From a virus: a stretch of DNA of 64,000 nt. The stretch is from positions 1 through 64,000 of IMG/VR virus record IMGVR_UViG_3300017527_001322; one strand, written 5' to 3'. Shown one piece after another: positions 48,785 to 56,199 of the stretch. The position numbers and the translations under genes are program-made. How positions within the stretch are numbered: the stretch's first letter is position 1; each line of letters starts with the position of its first letter. The notes beneath the pieces were generated by a model. That model did no database searches and was not told where the DNA came from. It was given only the letters and a program-made list of their open reading frames with translations.

Positions 48785-48990
48785 TCTCGATTCGGAGGCA
48801 CCAGGACCGGACACCAGTCCGGTGTGATGATTCCATGAGTTGGCCGCCCCTTACCCTTCGTTTGCCTTGGCGCATCTGGGTTGTAGCACCGATGCGACCT
48901 AGTGCGGAAGTGATAGCACTTCCAGCACGAATTCACGCTTGGCATCCACGCCGCTGGCCCAGGCCCTATCTGCTTTTCATCCGTCGACAT
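48781..48990 (-). CDS. Cys-rich zinc-binding protein (69 aa)
   Basis: Cys22-x2-Cys25, Cys35 and Cys60 (CWKCYHFRTRSHRC...WCP) suggest one zinc site. Starts inside the end of the upstream membrane protein gene. Unknown function. Confidence 0.6.
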   Translation of the reverse strand: MSTDEKQIGPGPAAWMPSVNSCWKCYHFRTRSHRCYNPDAPRQTKGKGRPTHGIITPDWCPVLVPPNRD

Positions 48991-49699
48991 AATCAATGTC
49001 CTCATCTGGTATATGTTCTAGGAGTGGGACCATCTCACTGTTCTCTACCCACGCACCAAAGGCACGCTTGCCACGTTCCGTAAGTATGAACCCGGCAGCG
49101 AGGCTGTCCTCTGATTTCTGGACAATCATCTTGGCCTGCAGCAGCTTAGGCCGGATAACGACGGTCCACTGCCGGCCACCACCCTCGGCAGGGCCGAAGA
49201 ATGGGTCCCAGATGCGACTCCCGAGGCCTTCTTTCATCACCAGTGCCCTGTAACAGAACGCTTTCCAGCGTTCTTCCGAAGAGCAGAGGTCATGCAGTGT
49301 GTACTGGGACTTGCCATCGGTCACCTGGGCGGTTATCAGACCACCCGTGCCCCTGGGCGCCCCATGGCCCAGGGCACCTGCCGACTTGATGGTCTCATTG
49401 ACATCCAGGATACGGAGCCCCTTCCATGCCTCTCTGGTCATCCAGAGAGCGTTGCCGACAGCCGTGAGCGCACCAAAGGCAACGGCTGCCCAGAAAATTA
49501 CCTTAGGCTCAACATCCCAATCAAGCACAACGGTCGTCAGGATAAAGATGGCCAACGCGCTGGCAGCGGAGACGGCACCCACGAATGCAACCCAGCCAAT
49601 GAACAGGCCGAGGTCTCCCCTCGTGCCTGGGCGGGTCGCCTTCTTCTCATAGGTGACCGGAACCACCGAATTCCTGAAGTCGTGCAGCCCTCTCTTCAT
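48977..49699 (-). CDS. two-TM membrane protein with soluble C-terminal domain (240 aa)
   Basis: Two adjacent membrane helices (about 30-57 and 68-84), then about 150 cytoplasmic residues that look like a winged helix (LHDLCSSEERWKAFCYRALVMKEGLG, then a FILTERGKRAF-type wing). The ATGA overlap fixes the start at 49699. It may sense or signal at the membrane and bind DNA; no family recognised. Confidence 0.65.
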   Translation of the reverse strand: MKRGLHDFRNSVVPVTYEKKATRPGTRGDLGLFIGWVAFVGAVSAASALAIFILTTVVLDWDVEPKVIFWAAVAFGALTAVGNALWMTREAWKGLRILDVNETIKSAGALGHGAPRGTGGLITAQVTDGKSQYTLHDLCSSEERWKAFCYRALVMKEGLGSRIWDPFFGPAEGGGRQWTVVIRPKLLQAKMIVQKSEDSLAAGFILTERGKRAFGAWVENSEMVPLLEHIPDEDIDYVDG

Positions 49700-49884
49700 A
49701 GGTCCCACAACCTTGCCAGATGGAGCAGGATGCCGATGGCAAGGGAGGTTAGAGGCAGCAGAGAAACGATTATCATGTGTGCGATGTCAAGAGGGTCAAA
49801 CGGCTCGCGCATGACCTCCAAGAATTCCTCTAGCTGCCCCTGCTGAAGCATTCGCTCCAGCTCCCTACCCTCGATTTTTCTCAT
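49696..49884 (-). CDS. small single-TM protein (62 aa)
   Basis: Amphipathic N-terminal half (KIEGRELERMLQQGQLEEFLEVM) and a C-terminal membrane helix (IIVSLLPLTSLAIGILLHLA). Coupled to the downstream membrane protein by ATGA. A tail-anchored partner of that protein is likely. Confidence 0.65.
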   Translation of the reverse strand: MRKIEGRELERMLQQGQLEEFLEVMREPFDPLDIAHMIIVSLLPLTSLAIGILLHLARLWDL

Positions 49885-50245
49885 TCCACGCCTCGGAGAA
49901 TTCCATGGCTCTCGCCCTGCCAAACTTCCGCCCAATCTCGATTAAGACATCGTCAAACATATCATCCCTGGCATTCTTTTTTGCCTGCTCAACAAGCCGG
50001 CCAGAGATACCAACCTGGGCTACGCCGTCTTCGCTCATGTGGATTTTTAGGTCGGCCTCATCGACGACGCTCGTCGGCTTCCCAAAAACCTCCAGGTACT
50101 CTGCCCAAAGCTGACGAATCTGCTCTGGGTAGAGCGTGGCCAGAGGATAATCTAGCCAGGTGTCGGTCCCGTCAAACAGGATAAAGCCTGTCTCACCATC
50201 CGTGCCGTCAAACGTCCTTATCTGCAGTTCCCTGCTCTTGCTCAT
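49865..50245 (-). CDS. hypothetical protein (126 aa)
   Basis: Alpha/beta protein with a C-terminal basic helix (ARDDMFDDVLIEIGRKFGRARAMEF). ATG 50245 lies inside the upstream gene with GAGGAAGAGG before it. Unknown function. Confidence 0.65.
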   Translation of the reverse strand: MSKSRELQIRTFDGTDGETGFILFDGTDTWLDYPLATLYPEQIRQLWAEYLEVFGKPTSVVDEADLKIHMSEDGVAQVGISGRLVEQAKKNARDDMFDDVLIEIGRKFGRARAMEFSEAWNEKNRG

Positions 50246-50558
50246 CCTCTTCCTCCATCTCGGGCTCCTCGCCCTGAATTTCCCTGCCACACCATGGGCA
50301 GAGATTCATCATGAGGCGCAACTGGCTAGACCTACTGACAGCCCCGCCCTTTGTCTTGTTGGCCAGCAGTATATCCATGCCGATGACAGCAAGCCCCCCG
50401 GTAGACATCTTCCACTGGATAGAGTCGGATATTGGGAAGGTATATGACCTAGCCTTCATCATCCCAATACAACAGTATTCCCTGTCATCCTCACCCACAA
50501 CCGGCTCGCCGGCCTTGCTGCCAACACGGATAACTTCAAGCCTCACCACTTTCGCCAT
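50208..50558 (-). CDS. hypothetical protein with CPWCG motif (116 aa)
   Basis: First half is a small beta fold; residues about 85-92 hold CPWCGRE, a half zinc-ribbon, and the rest is a run of Glu. Second gene after P9. Confidence 0.65.
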   Translation of the reverse strand: MAKVVRLEVIRVGSKAGEPVVGEDDREYCCIGMMKARSYTFPISDSIQWKMSTGGLAVIGMDILLANKTKGGAVSRSSQLRLMMNLCPWCGREIQGEEPEMEEEDEQEQGTADKDV

Positions 50559-50576
50559 CTCTTCCCTCTCTCTGTT

Positions 50577-50846
50577 TTATTCTACAGCCTCGGAGAAGGC
50601 CTCGCTACCACTGGACACTCTAATCACACCGTCCAGTAGCTGGACATGCACCCTGCCACCACTCATCCTATCAAAGATTAGGTTGAGTGCAGTGACCACA
50701 GCTTCCATCCCCCGACGCCGTTCCTTAGATGCTCTCGGTGGCACTTGGCCATCACGGTAAATCTGCTGGTAACATGTACCGCACAGACCCCTCGCCTTGT
50801 GTGCTTTCTCCTTATGGCACCCAGAGCATTCAACGATTCTAGCCAT
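50577..50846 (-). CDS. zinc-ribbon protein (89 aa)
   Basis: Cys7-x2-Cys10 and Cys22-x2-Cys25 (ECSGCHKEKAHKARGLCGTC) form a short zinc ribbon of the kind found in phage HNH-like and transcription-related small proteins. ATG has AAGGAGTACG upstream. First gene after P9. Confidence 0.7.
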   Translation of the reverse strand: MARIVECSGCHKEKAHKARGLCGTCYQQIYRDGQVPPRASKERRRGMEAVVTALNLIFDRMSGGRVHVQLLDGVIRVSSGSEAFSEAVE

Positions 50847-50876
50847 CGTACTCCTTCTTGTATAGTATACCTGTAG

Positions 50877-50905
50877 AGTATACCACAGATTGTGGCACCT
50901 GTCAA
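50877..50905 (-). promoter_or_regulatory. promoter P9
   Basis: Minus strand TTGACA (50905-50900), 17 bp, TGG-TATACT (-10 at 50882-50877). Two AGTATACC direct repeats (plus strand) lie at the -10 and just downstream, a possible control site. It drives 50846 leftward. Confidence 0.85.
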
Positions 50906-51561
50906 GTGATACCCTGGCGCCACTCATACATGAAGCTGTCGAAGTTCAGCCGGTCACCCCAGAACACATTCAGGTCAACTGGGCCATGGTGGAACGGTGT
51001 CTGGCTCACCGCCATCTGCCACAATTCATAGGGTCTTTTCATTTTTCTCCAAGGATATGGAACCCAGGGGTGCCACCGGGCGTTGTGGTGAGCAACCCAG
51101 AGGTAGTAGTCTATCGCCCAGTCAGCGTCTGTGCCGATGAGCCGGTGCCAGAGCGTCCGGCTGGTGTATATCATCGGCTTGACATCCCATCTGCCCCTGA
51201 ACGCTTCGAGGTGCCCTCTCACCTTATCCTCAGTGAGACCGGCCTTTTCCACATCACATACCGGTGGCAGGTCCATCTCGCCGAACCGTTCTTGGGCCAT
51301 CATGATGGCATTGTAGAAAACCTGGGCCTGCCGGCCAACACCGGGCTGGAGAGCATGGTAGCCGCCCCATGGCATCCCGACCATGCAGGCCTCTTCGACA
51401 AAGAACATGGCATCCCGGTCCAGCTTATCCCCCGTGGTGAGCCTGATGTAGGCCAGGTCCATCCCCTTGTTCTTGGCCCTGGCCAGGCGGAGCGGCTTGC
51501 TGCTGCCGCCCTGGGCCTGCGATATGTCGATTCCCCATATTTCGTGTTTAAGGTGTGACAT
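50902..51561 (-). CDS. endolysin, GH25 lysozyme (219 aa)
   Basis: Glycoside hydrolase family 25 (muramidase): GIDISQ (Asp12), PPVCDVEKAG (Asp103, Glu105 pair), PMIYTSRTLW, LWVAHH and DLNVFWGD in the correct order across the whole protein. It would cleave peptidoglycan at cell lysis. There is no N-terminal signal, so it needs a holin or other export. No cell-wall-binding domain is visible. Confidence 0.92.
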   Translation of the reverse strand: MSHLKHEIWGIDISQAQGGSSKPLRLARAKNKGMDLAYIRLTTGDKLDRDAMFFVEEACMVGMPWGGYHALQPGVGRQAQVFYNAIMMAQERFGEMDLPPVCDVEKAGLTEDKVRGHLEAFRGRWDVKPMIYTSRTLWHRLIGTDADWAIDYYLWVAHHNARWHPWVPYPWRKMKRPYELWQMAVSQTPFHHGPVDLNVFWGDRLNFDSFMYEWRQGIT

Positions 51562-52435
51562 TGTCCAACTCCTCCTGTGCTTCCATCAACTTCAAGTCAG
51601 CACTGGCCATGTCCACTCTGGCGCCGGTAATGAGCGCATCCACCTTTTCCAGGTCTGGCTCATCACCATTCTCTGCCTCGAACACAGCACCAACAGTGCA
51701 GTCGTAGGCAGGCATGGTAAACTCCACCGGGTTCTCGCTGGTCTCGATTTCTCCACGCCAGGTGAGGAACCTCCAGTTCTGGTAGGTGACTGCATTCAGC
51801 CAAACCTTCTCCTCGGGCCTGTAGGTTTCCTTTTCTGGGGTTTTGGTGACCGCTCCGCGCTCTGGGTCGGCCCATATCTGGAGCCTGTATTCATCAAGTG
51901 GCGGTTCGTCGGGAACCAACACGTACATAACTGCGCACGAGCAGTGGTCTCCGTACTCGCTGGGCCACCAGCCAACATTCGCAATCCTCCTGGCCGGCAT
52001 GATAAAGTCCTTGCTCTCAACGTAGAGAATTGGATGGCCAGGATAAGGGTCAAACCGGTCTGGTTTCAGGCTCCAGTCTTTGGCGGAACCCATGGCGAAC
52101 TTGGCAGCCGCCATGAGGCTGCCATCTGGCGTGATGTGCGGCGTGAAGTCGACGACCCACTTATTACCCCAGGCTTCCACTACCAGGTGGTAGCTGGAAC
52201 GATTTGATGGCATGTCGCCGCTGCTGTCCTCAAGCCTAACCCAGAGCTCATGGCTGTCTATCTGCATTATAGCGGCGACCTGGGCTGTTAACGGAGAGCC
52301 GCTGACAGGGTCGCCAGGCAGGAATGCCTGCCCCATTTCCTCTCTAAAAACCTCTTCAGTTACCGGTACCGGCTGTCCGTTTTCGAAACCCAGGTGGTAC
52401 ACGGGCTCTGAGTTCTGCTTTTGATATTCCTGCAT
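51548..52435 (-). CDS. protein with InlB-like repeat and helical tail (295 aa)
   Basis: Residues about 205-250 resemble a bacterial InlB-type repeat (EKVWLNAVTYQNWRFLTWRGEI...FTMPAYDCTVGAVFE). Upstream are beta-rich segments; the last 35 residues (DLEKVDALITGARVDMASADL) form a helix that closely resembles the end of the TIM-barrel protein at 56200. No signal peptide. Overlaps the endolysin gene by 14 bp, so it may act with it on or in the cell wall, or be part of the virion. Confidence 0.65.
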   Translation of the reverse strand: MQEYQKQNSEPVYHLGFENGQPVPVTEEVFREEMGQAFLPGDPVSGSPLTAQVAAIMQIDSHELWVRLEDSSGDMPSNRSSYHLVVEAWGNKWVVDFTPHITPDGSLMAAAKFAMGSAKDWSLKPDRFDPYPGHPILYVESKDFIMPARRIANVGWWPSEYGDHCSCAVMYVLVPDEPPLDEYRLQIWADPERGAVTKTPEKETYRPEEKVWLNAVTYQNWRFLTWRGEIETSENPVEFTMPAYDCTVGAVFEAENGDEPDLEKVDALITGARVDMASADLKLMEAQEELDNVTP

Positions 52436-52715
52436 ATTCTATCTCTCCTAATGCATATTTCGTCTCTAGTGTCTTTAACTCGATTATCTCGTGCGTGGTT
52501 CTTGACCCCCTACTAGAGCGAACGAAGACCTTTCCATAGTCCTCATCGACGGCCAGAATATTGTAAACAGTGATATTCGAACCTGGGGGGTCGCCGGGCT
52601 TAGCCCAGCGCACAAGACGAATGCGACGGCCAGGAGAGAACATCACCTCCGGGCCATGTATCGGCGTCCTAATCCCTCTAGGACGCCCAGGACCTTTACC
52701 TTCGGCTCTTCCCAT
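52356..52715 (-). CDS. basic hypothetical protein (119 aa)
   Basis: Arg/Gly/Pro-rich N-terminus (GKGPGRPRGIRTP, an AT-hook-like GRPRG) followed by a beta domain and a basic C-terminus. It overlaps both neighbours. May bind DNA; not recognised. Confidence 0.6.
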   Translation of the reverse strand: MGRAEGKGPGRPRGIRTPIHGPEVMFSPGRRIRLVRWAKPGDPPGSNITVYNILAVDEDYGKVFVRSSRGSRTTHEIIELKTLETKYALGEIEYAGISKAELRARVPPGFRKRTAGTGN

Positions 52716-53337
52716 TTAGAGCTCTCCTTGCTGTGCTGGTGCTGACCGACGCCTTTAGGGCCAGCTCTTCCACAGTAATCCCAGGCTCCATGACGAGCAC
52801 TGTCTGTGCTCGCTGCAACTTTGTCATTCCGCTTTCAAATTGGGGGGCTTCCTCCTCCTCTTTTTGTTCCTGGGCAGTCGGCTGGTACTGGCCAATCACC
52901 TCGGCCAGGGCAAAGGTTATCAGGGAGATGAGCCCGGTGGCCAGCAAGCCAACAACTGCCTGGATAGGGTCGATGTCCGACACATTGGCTACGGTGAGCT
53001 GTTCACCGTACCTGATATAGTGTCCCTCGACGACGTTTGCGACGAAGGATACACCCACAAGGGTGGCGAGCACAGCATAGAAGAAGACCGTGTCAAGGGT
53101 CTTCTCTCTGCGCTCCCCAATCTGGAGACTCATGACCACGACGGTGACCTCTACAGCCAGGGCCGCCCCGTAGCCAACCCATGGCTCCATTGAGTACCGG
53201 GCGAGGAGTGCTCCCGTGTGAAACAGGTTGTAGTTGAGAAGAAGAATCAGTGCAAAGAAGCCGCCCAGGACCTTAACATAGAATCTGGGCTGGCTTGTAA
53301 TAGCCAATCTCCACCGTTGCAACATACCCATTGCCAA
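52696..53337 (-). CDS. membrane protein with C-terminal HTH (213 aa)
   Basis: Four membrane helices (about 22-42, 55-72, 85-104, 126-146) followed by a cytoplasmic part with a helix-turn-helix at the end (ITVEELALKASVSTSTARRAL). This layout resembles DUF2637/SpdB-like actinobacterial proteins, but only loosely. TTG 53337 has AGGAG seven bases upstream; ATG 53331 or 53325 are alternatives. It could couple membrane state to transcription. Confidence 0.7.
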   Translation of the reverse strand: MAMGMLQRWRLAITSQPRFYVKVLGGFFALILLLNYNLFHTGALLARYSMEPWVGYGAALAVEVTVVVMSLQIGERREKTLDTVFFYAVLATLVGVSFVANVVEGHYIRYGEQLTVANVSDIDPIQAVVGLLATGLISLITFALAEVIGQYQPTAQEQKEEEEAPQFESGMTKLQRAQTVLVMEPGITVEELALKASVSTSTARRALNGKSRR

Positions 53338-53653
53338 TCTCTCTCTCCTGCTGCGCCCAATCTACCCAGCAATCATTCGGGAAAACTATACCCTGTGCAG
53401 AATCTTCGATGGCCTTCATCGAGTTGGTCAAGTCCCTTCTATGCAGGTTCTTCCTGACAACAAACTTGACCTTAATCCAGATTGGCCGACGCTCCAACAT
53501 TTCCCAGCCGTTCTCCAGCATTTGAATCTTGTACTGCCAGGCCACCGCTTCTTGGGAATCCAGGTATCGCTGGGCATCCCCTCTGACCCACTTGCCCCTC
53601 TGCGTCATCCTTGTGTACGGAACGACATCACCCTCGATGATAAAACGGTACAT
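53273..53653 (-). CDS. RusA-like Holliday junction resolvase (126 aa)
   Basis: MYRFIIEGDVVPYTRMTQRG at the N-terminus and RRDLTNSMKAIEDSAQGIVFPNDCWVDW (RusA D-D-N-x-x-K-x-x-x-D...D-D region) plus a C-terminal sheet are the RusA family layout, and the length is right. The first Asp is in RRDLTN. It would resolve recombination or replication intermediates before packaging. The ATG overlaps the stop of the upstream gene. Confidence 0.82.
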   Translation of the reverse strand: MYRFIIEGDVVPYTRMTQRGKWVRGDAQRYLDSQEAVAWQYKIQMLENGWEMLERRPIWIKVKFVVRKNLHRRDLTNSMKAIEDSAQGIVFPNDCWVDWAQQEREIGNGYVATVEIGYYKPAQILC

Positions 53654-53916
53654 CAGTCCTCGTGCGTCGGATTCCTGACGCCTATGTCGTAGTAGTTGAA
53701 GAGATACTGGGCTCGACGGGAAGTACCCTCTTGGACAACGATGAAAAGTCCTCCGTCGAAGTGCCCACAGCCATGTACCACGACATCGTTCTCGGTAAGG
53801 ATGTCGCACAGCTCGTCGTGGTCGAACCCCGAGTCGACCACATAGAACGTGTAGGTTGGGCCATACACGATTTCCAGATGTTCGATTTTGTCATGGTCAA
53901 TCCAGTTGTGCATCAC
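53653..53916 (-). CDS. hypothetical protein (87 aa)
   Basis: Small alpha/beta protein with several His/Asp residues (HDKIEHLEIVYG, then VHGCGHFDGGLFIVV). Overlaps the lipoprotein gene start region by 20 bp. Unknown function. Confidence 0.65.
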   Translation of the reverse strand: MMHNWIDHDKIEHLEIVYGPTYTFYVVDSGFDHDELCDILTENDVVVHGCGHFDGGLFIVVQEGTSRRAQYLFNYYDIGVRNPTHED

Positions 53917-54859
53917 ATTCTGGCATGGTAGACCACCAATCGCCCATGGCGGTACGTTTCCACGTCAGACTTCCGTCCCTTTCTTGCCACTGAAAGTTTA
54001 GTGGCACCCAGGATTCTCCTGGCCTGCCTGGAATCCAATGGCCATAGTACTTGAAGCCAGAGGTCCAGTAGGCGTAACGCTCGATGCTGTCATTCTGCTC
54101 CATCCAGCAGAGGAACCTTGTGTTCTCCTCAATCAATCGGTCGTACGAGCGGGTCATCCCCGGTATGGCACCCAACTCAGTTACCCACGATTCTGTCAGC
54201 CCGTAGAGCGCCATCTCATTGGCTAGAGTATCGACGAGATACGAGCAGGGCACGAAATCTCCATAGCAGTGGAAGCAGTTCCTGAAAAGCGCCGGGTCCG
54301 GTCCCTTCCCGGTGAGCTGTGTGTAAATCGTCCAAAATGTTTGAAGGTATTGCACTGCGTCAGTCGTACCAGCAGGACATGGAGCCACAATCACCTGGTC
54401 ATCGCCGAGGTATTCCCTGAGTCGAATGACAAGCCGTACTTGCTCCTCAATCGAGGGACACTCAAAGACAGCGGCGTTGCACTCGTTGAGCGCCATTACA
54501 AAGTCGCCGGTCACCAGGAGCTCTTCTTCTATCACCCGGTCGATAAGGTATGGCCTGTCAAAGTATCGGACAAACTCAACATCCTCATATCCGTGGTCAT
54601 ACCAGCCGTAGTACCACGAGGAATGCCGCAAAGCAACCTCAGGGCTTACCTGGCCAATACTTAAACCCTTCTTGGGGCTACGGCGCTCTAGGCCGGCCTC
54701 TTTGCCCACAAGCGGCAGATAGATTGGCGACAGGAATTCTGTGCGAACGAACCCCGAGGTGGGTAGTGGGCTAACGCTAGAAGGCGCCTCGCCGGGCAGG
54801 CTGCAGGCGCCTGCAAGCAGAATAATGATAAGCGCTAATGCCACATTGGTCTTTTCCAT
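53897..54859 (-). CDS. lipoprotein with Asl1-like TIM-barrel glycosidase fold (320 aa)
   Basis: Signal peptide with lipobox LAGAC (lipid Cys19), then a Ser/Pro/Thr linker with IYLPLVGK. The body (SSWYYGWYDHGYEDVEFVRYFDRPYLIDRV...VMALNECN...WVTELGAIPG...WMEQN) fits the Glyco_hydro_cc/Asl1-like fold, with NEC and TELG as likely acid/base and nucleophile. It should be anchored outside the host membrane. As a phage-encoded surface enzyme it may alter surface glycans during lysogeny or infection. Confidence 0.75.
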   Translation of the reverse strand: MEKTNVALALIIILLAGACSLPGEAPSSVSPLPTSGFVRTEFLSPIYLPLVGKEAGLERRSPKKGLSIGQVSPEVALRHSSWYYGWYDHGYEDVEFVRYFDRPYLIDRVIEEELLVTGDFVMALNECNAAVFECPSIEEQVRLVIRLREYLGDDQVIVAPCPAGTTDAVQYLQTFWTIYTQLTGKGPDPALFRNCFHCYGDFVPCSYLVDTLANEMALYGLTESWVTELGAIPGMTRSYDRLIEENTRFLCWMEQNDSIERYAYWTSGFKYYGHWIPGRPGESWVPLNFQWQERDGSLTWKRTAMGDWWSTMPECDAQLD

Positions 54860-54990
54860 GTATCGTCCTCTTCAGTGGACTTGTCGGCCTCTTTTAAGCC
54901 AAGAAAGATTACGGCCAGGCCGACGAGAGCGTACAACATTGGGCTCAGGCAGCACAATCCCCCAAGCACCCCCAACAGAAATTCATGCAT
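54835..54990 (-). CDS. small membrane protein (51 aa)
   Basis: GGGAGG six bases upstream of ATG 54990 starts a 51-codon frame with one or two hydrophobic helices (FLLGVLGGLCCLSPMLYALV, then AVIFLGL) and an acidic tail. It overlaps the lipoprotein start by 25 bp. Unknown function. Confidence 0.6.
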   Translation of the reverse strand: MHEFLLGVLGGLCCLSPMLYALVGLAVIFLGLKEADKSTEEDDTWKRPMWH

Positions 54991-55002
54991 TAGCCACCTC
55001 CC

Positions 55003-55272
55003 TCACAGTGTCGGCCCTTGCTGCTCGAACATCTGAGACATGCACCACATGACAAAGGAGATGAACACAATAAACACAGCACCGCCAACGATAATACCGA
55101 TGGAGTCTGTGCTGACGTGGCTCTCTTCCACATACTGCACCTGGTCGATGTCGTTGCCAATAGCAACCTGCGAGCCGCACCCGGACAGCACGAAGAGAAT
55201 TATTCCGCACACCACTGCTACCCACAGAAGCATAAAGATACCTGCAAATGTCCGACGCTCTTCAGAATGCAT
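55003..55272 (-). CDS. membrane protein with lipobox-like LSGC (89 aa)
   Basis: Hydrophobic segment 9-30 ends in VLSGCGS, a lipobox; a second membrane helix (58-78) precedes a short polar tail. Either a lipoprotein with an extra helix or a two-helix membrane protein. Neighbour of other envelope genes. Confidence 0.6.
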   Translation of the reverse strand: MHSEERRTFAGIFMLLWVAVVCGIILFVLSGCGSQVAIGNDIDQVQYVEESHVSTDSIGIIVGGAVFIVFISFVMWCMSQMFEQQGPTL

Positions 55273-55639
55273 CTCTTTCTCCCATCAGCACCTCATCCTG
55301 CAATATGTGCCGGACGGCCATGCTCACCAGGCCGATGCCGGCGGCTGCCGCATTAGCCTCGTTATCAAAGTAACTTGGCACCCTGTTCGTAATACCATCC
55401 ACATCGACCATGAAGCCCTTGCCAGGAACGTAGACGATAGCCGCCGGCAGCTTCAGTTCCCTGGAAAGACCAAAAAACTGGCGCACGTAGTCATTCGGGT
55501 GCTCATAGCGCACCCTGCGGAGAGCCACCCTGGCCCGGCATCCAAGGCAGTCACACTCAGTCTGTGAAGCGCTGGACACCTGGTTCAGAACGCTGTTGAT
55601 ATTGATTGCGATTGTCTCCTGGTCAACTATGAACGCCAC
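55262..55639 (-). CDS. hypothetical protein (125 aa)
   Basis: Alpha/beta protein with CDCLGC near residue 29 and a GxGF loop. No signal peptide. Overlaps both neighbours by about 11-13 bp. Not recognised. Confidence 0.6.
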   Translation of the reverse strand: MAFIVDQETIAININSVLNQVSSASQTECDCLGCRARVALRRVRYEHPNDYVRQFFGLSRELKLPAAIVYVPGKGFMVDVDGITNRVPSYFDNEANAAAAGIGLVSMAVRHILQDEVLMGERDAF

Positions 55640-55839
55640 GACTCGTTCCTTTCCCTTGAGGCAAAAATCATCTCCCTAAGGGCTCCCAATAGCCCAATCT
55701 GGGCTGCCACCTCTGCACGCCTCAGGGCCAGTGCTGTGGATGCCTCTTGCGCATCCCGGTCAAATGCCATCCTGTAGTACTTTTCCGCCTCCTCCGACCA
55801 GTTTATGAGTTTGTGCGGAGCATCCCATGGTAGCGCCAT
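55627..55839 (-). CDS. hypothetical helical protein (70 aa)
   Basis: First gene after promoter P10, with CAGGAGGTACAG as ribosome-binding site. Ala/Glu/Arg-rich, mostly helical. Not recognised. Confidence 0.7.
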   Translation of the reverse strand: MALPWDAPHKLINWSEEAEKYYRMAFDRDAQEASTALALRRAEVAAQIGLLGALREMIFASRERNESWRS

Positions 55840-55867
55840 TCTGTACCTCCTGTATCGTTACATGTAG

Positions 55868-55896
55868 AGTATACCATAAAAGAGCAATGCGGTCAA
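55868..55896 (-). promoter_or_regulatory. promoter P10
   Basis: Minus strand TTGACC (55896-55891), 17 bp, TGG-TATACT (-10 at 55873-55868). Drives the lysis/envelope block from 55839 leftward. The sequence just downstream (TCTACATGTAACG) is similar to that after P9. Confidence 0.8.
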
Positions 55897-56198
55897 GGTA
55901 TCTTCTCAAGCCACCTGGCCACTTCGCTCTGTGGCTTCGATTGGTAGTGCGCCAGGCACCAGGTGTAGCAGCCTGCTGTATACACCTCGCCATCATCGCG
56001 CCAGAAGGCCACAACGACGGTCTCGTCGATGTTGGGCGACTCCTCCAGAACCCCGGTTACAAACCCAAACTCGGTTTCTGGGTGACTGATGTCCTGTGGG
56101 TTGTGTGGCGCGAAGTAGGCGACCTGGTCGCCACGTTTAAAAGCCCCTGACCTTCCCTGCTCGGCACCTGCTGCCGGCTGAACTCTTTCATAGACCAT
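55893..56198 (-). CDS. hypothetical protein, SH3-like (101 aa)
   Basis: A small barrel-like sequence (GAFKRGDQVAYFAPHNP, then ETEFGFVTGV...VVVAFWRDDGEVYTA). ATG 56198 has GGAGGATAAA before it. Follows the TIM-barrel gene by one base. Not recognised. Confidence 0.65.
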   Translation of the reverse strand: MVYERVQPAAGAEQGRSGAFKRGDQVAYFAPHNPQDISHPETEFGFVTGVLEESPNIDETVVVAFWRDDGEVYTAGCYTWCLAHYQSKPQSEVARWLEKIP

Positions 56199-56199
56199 T

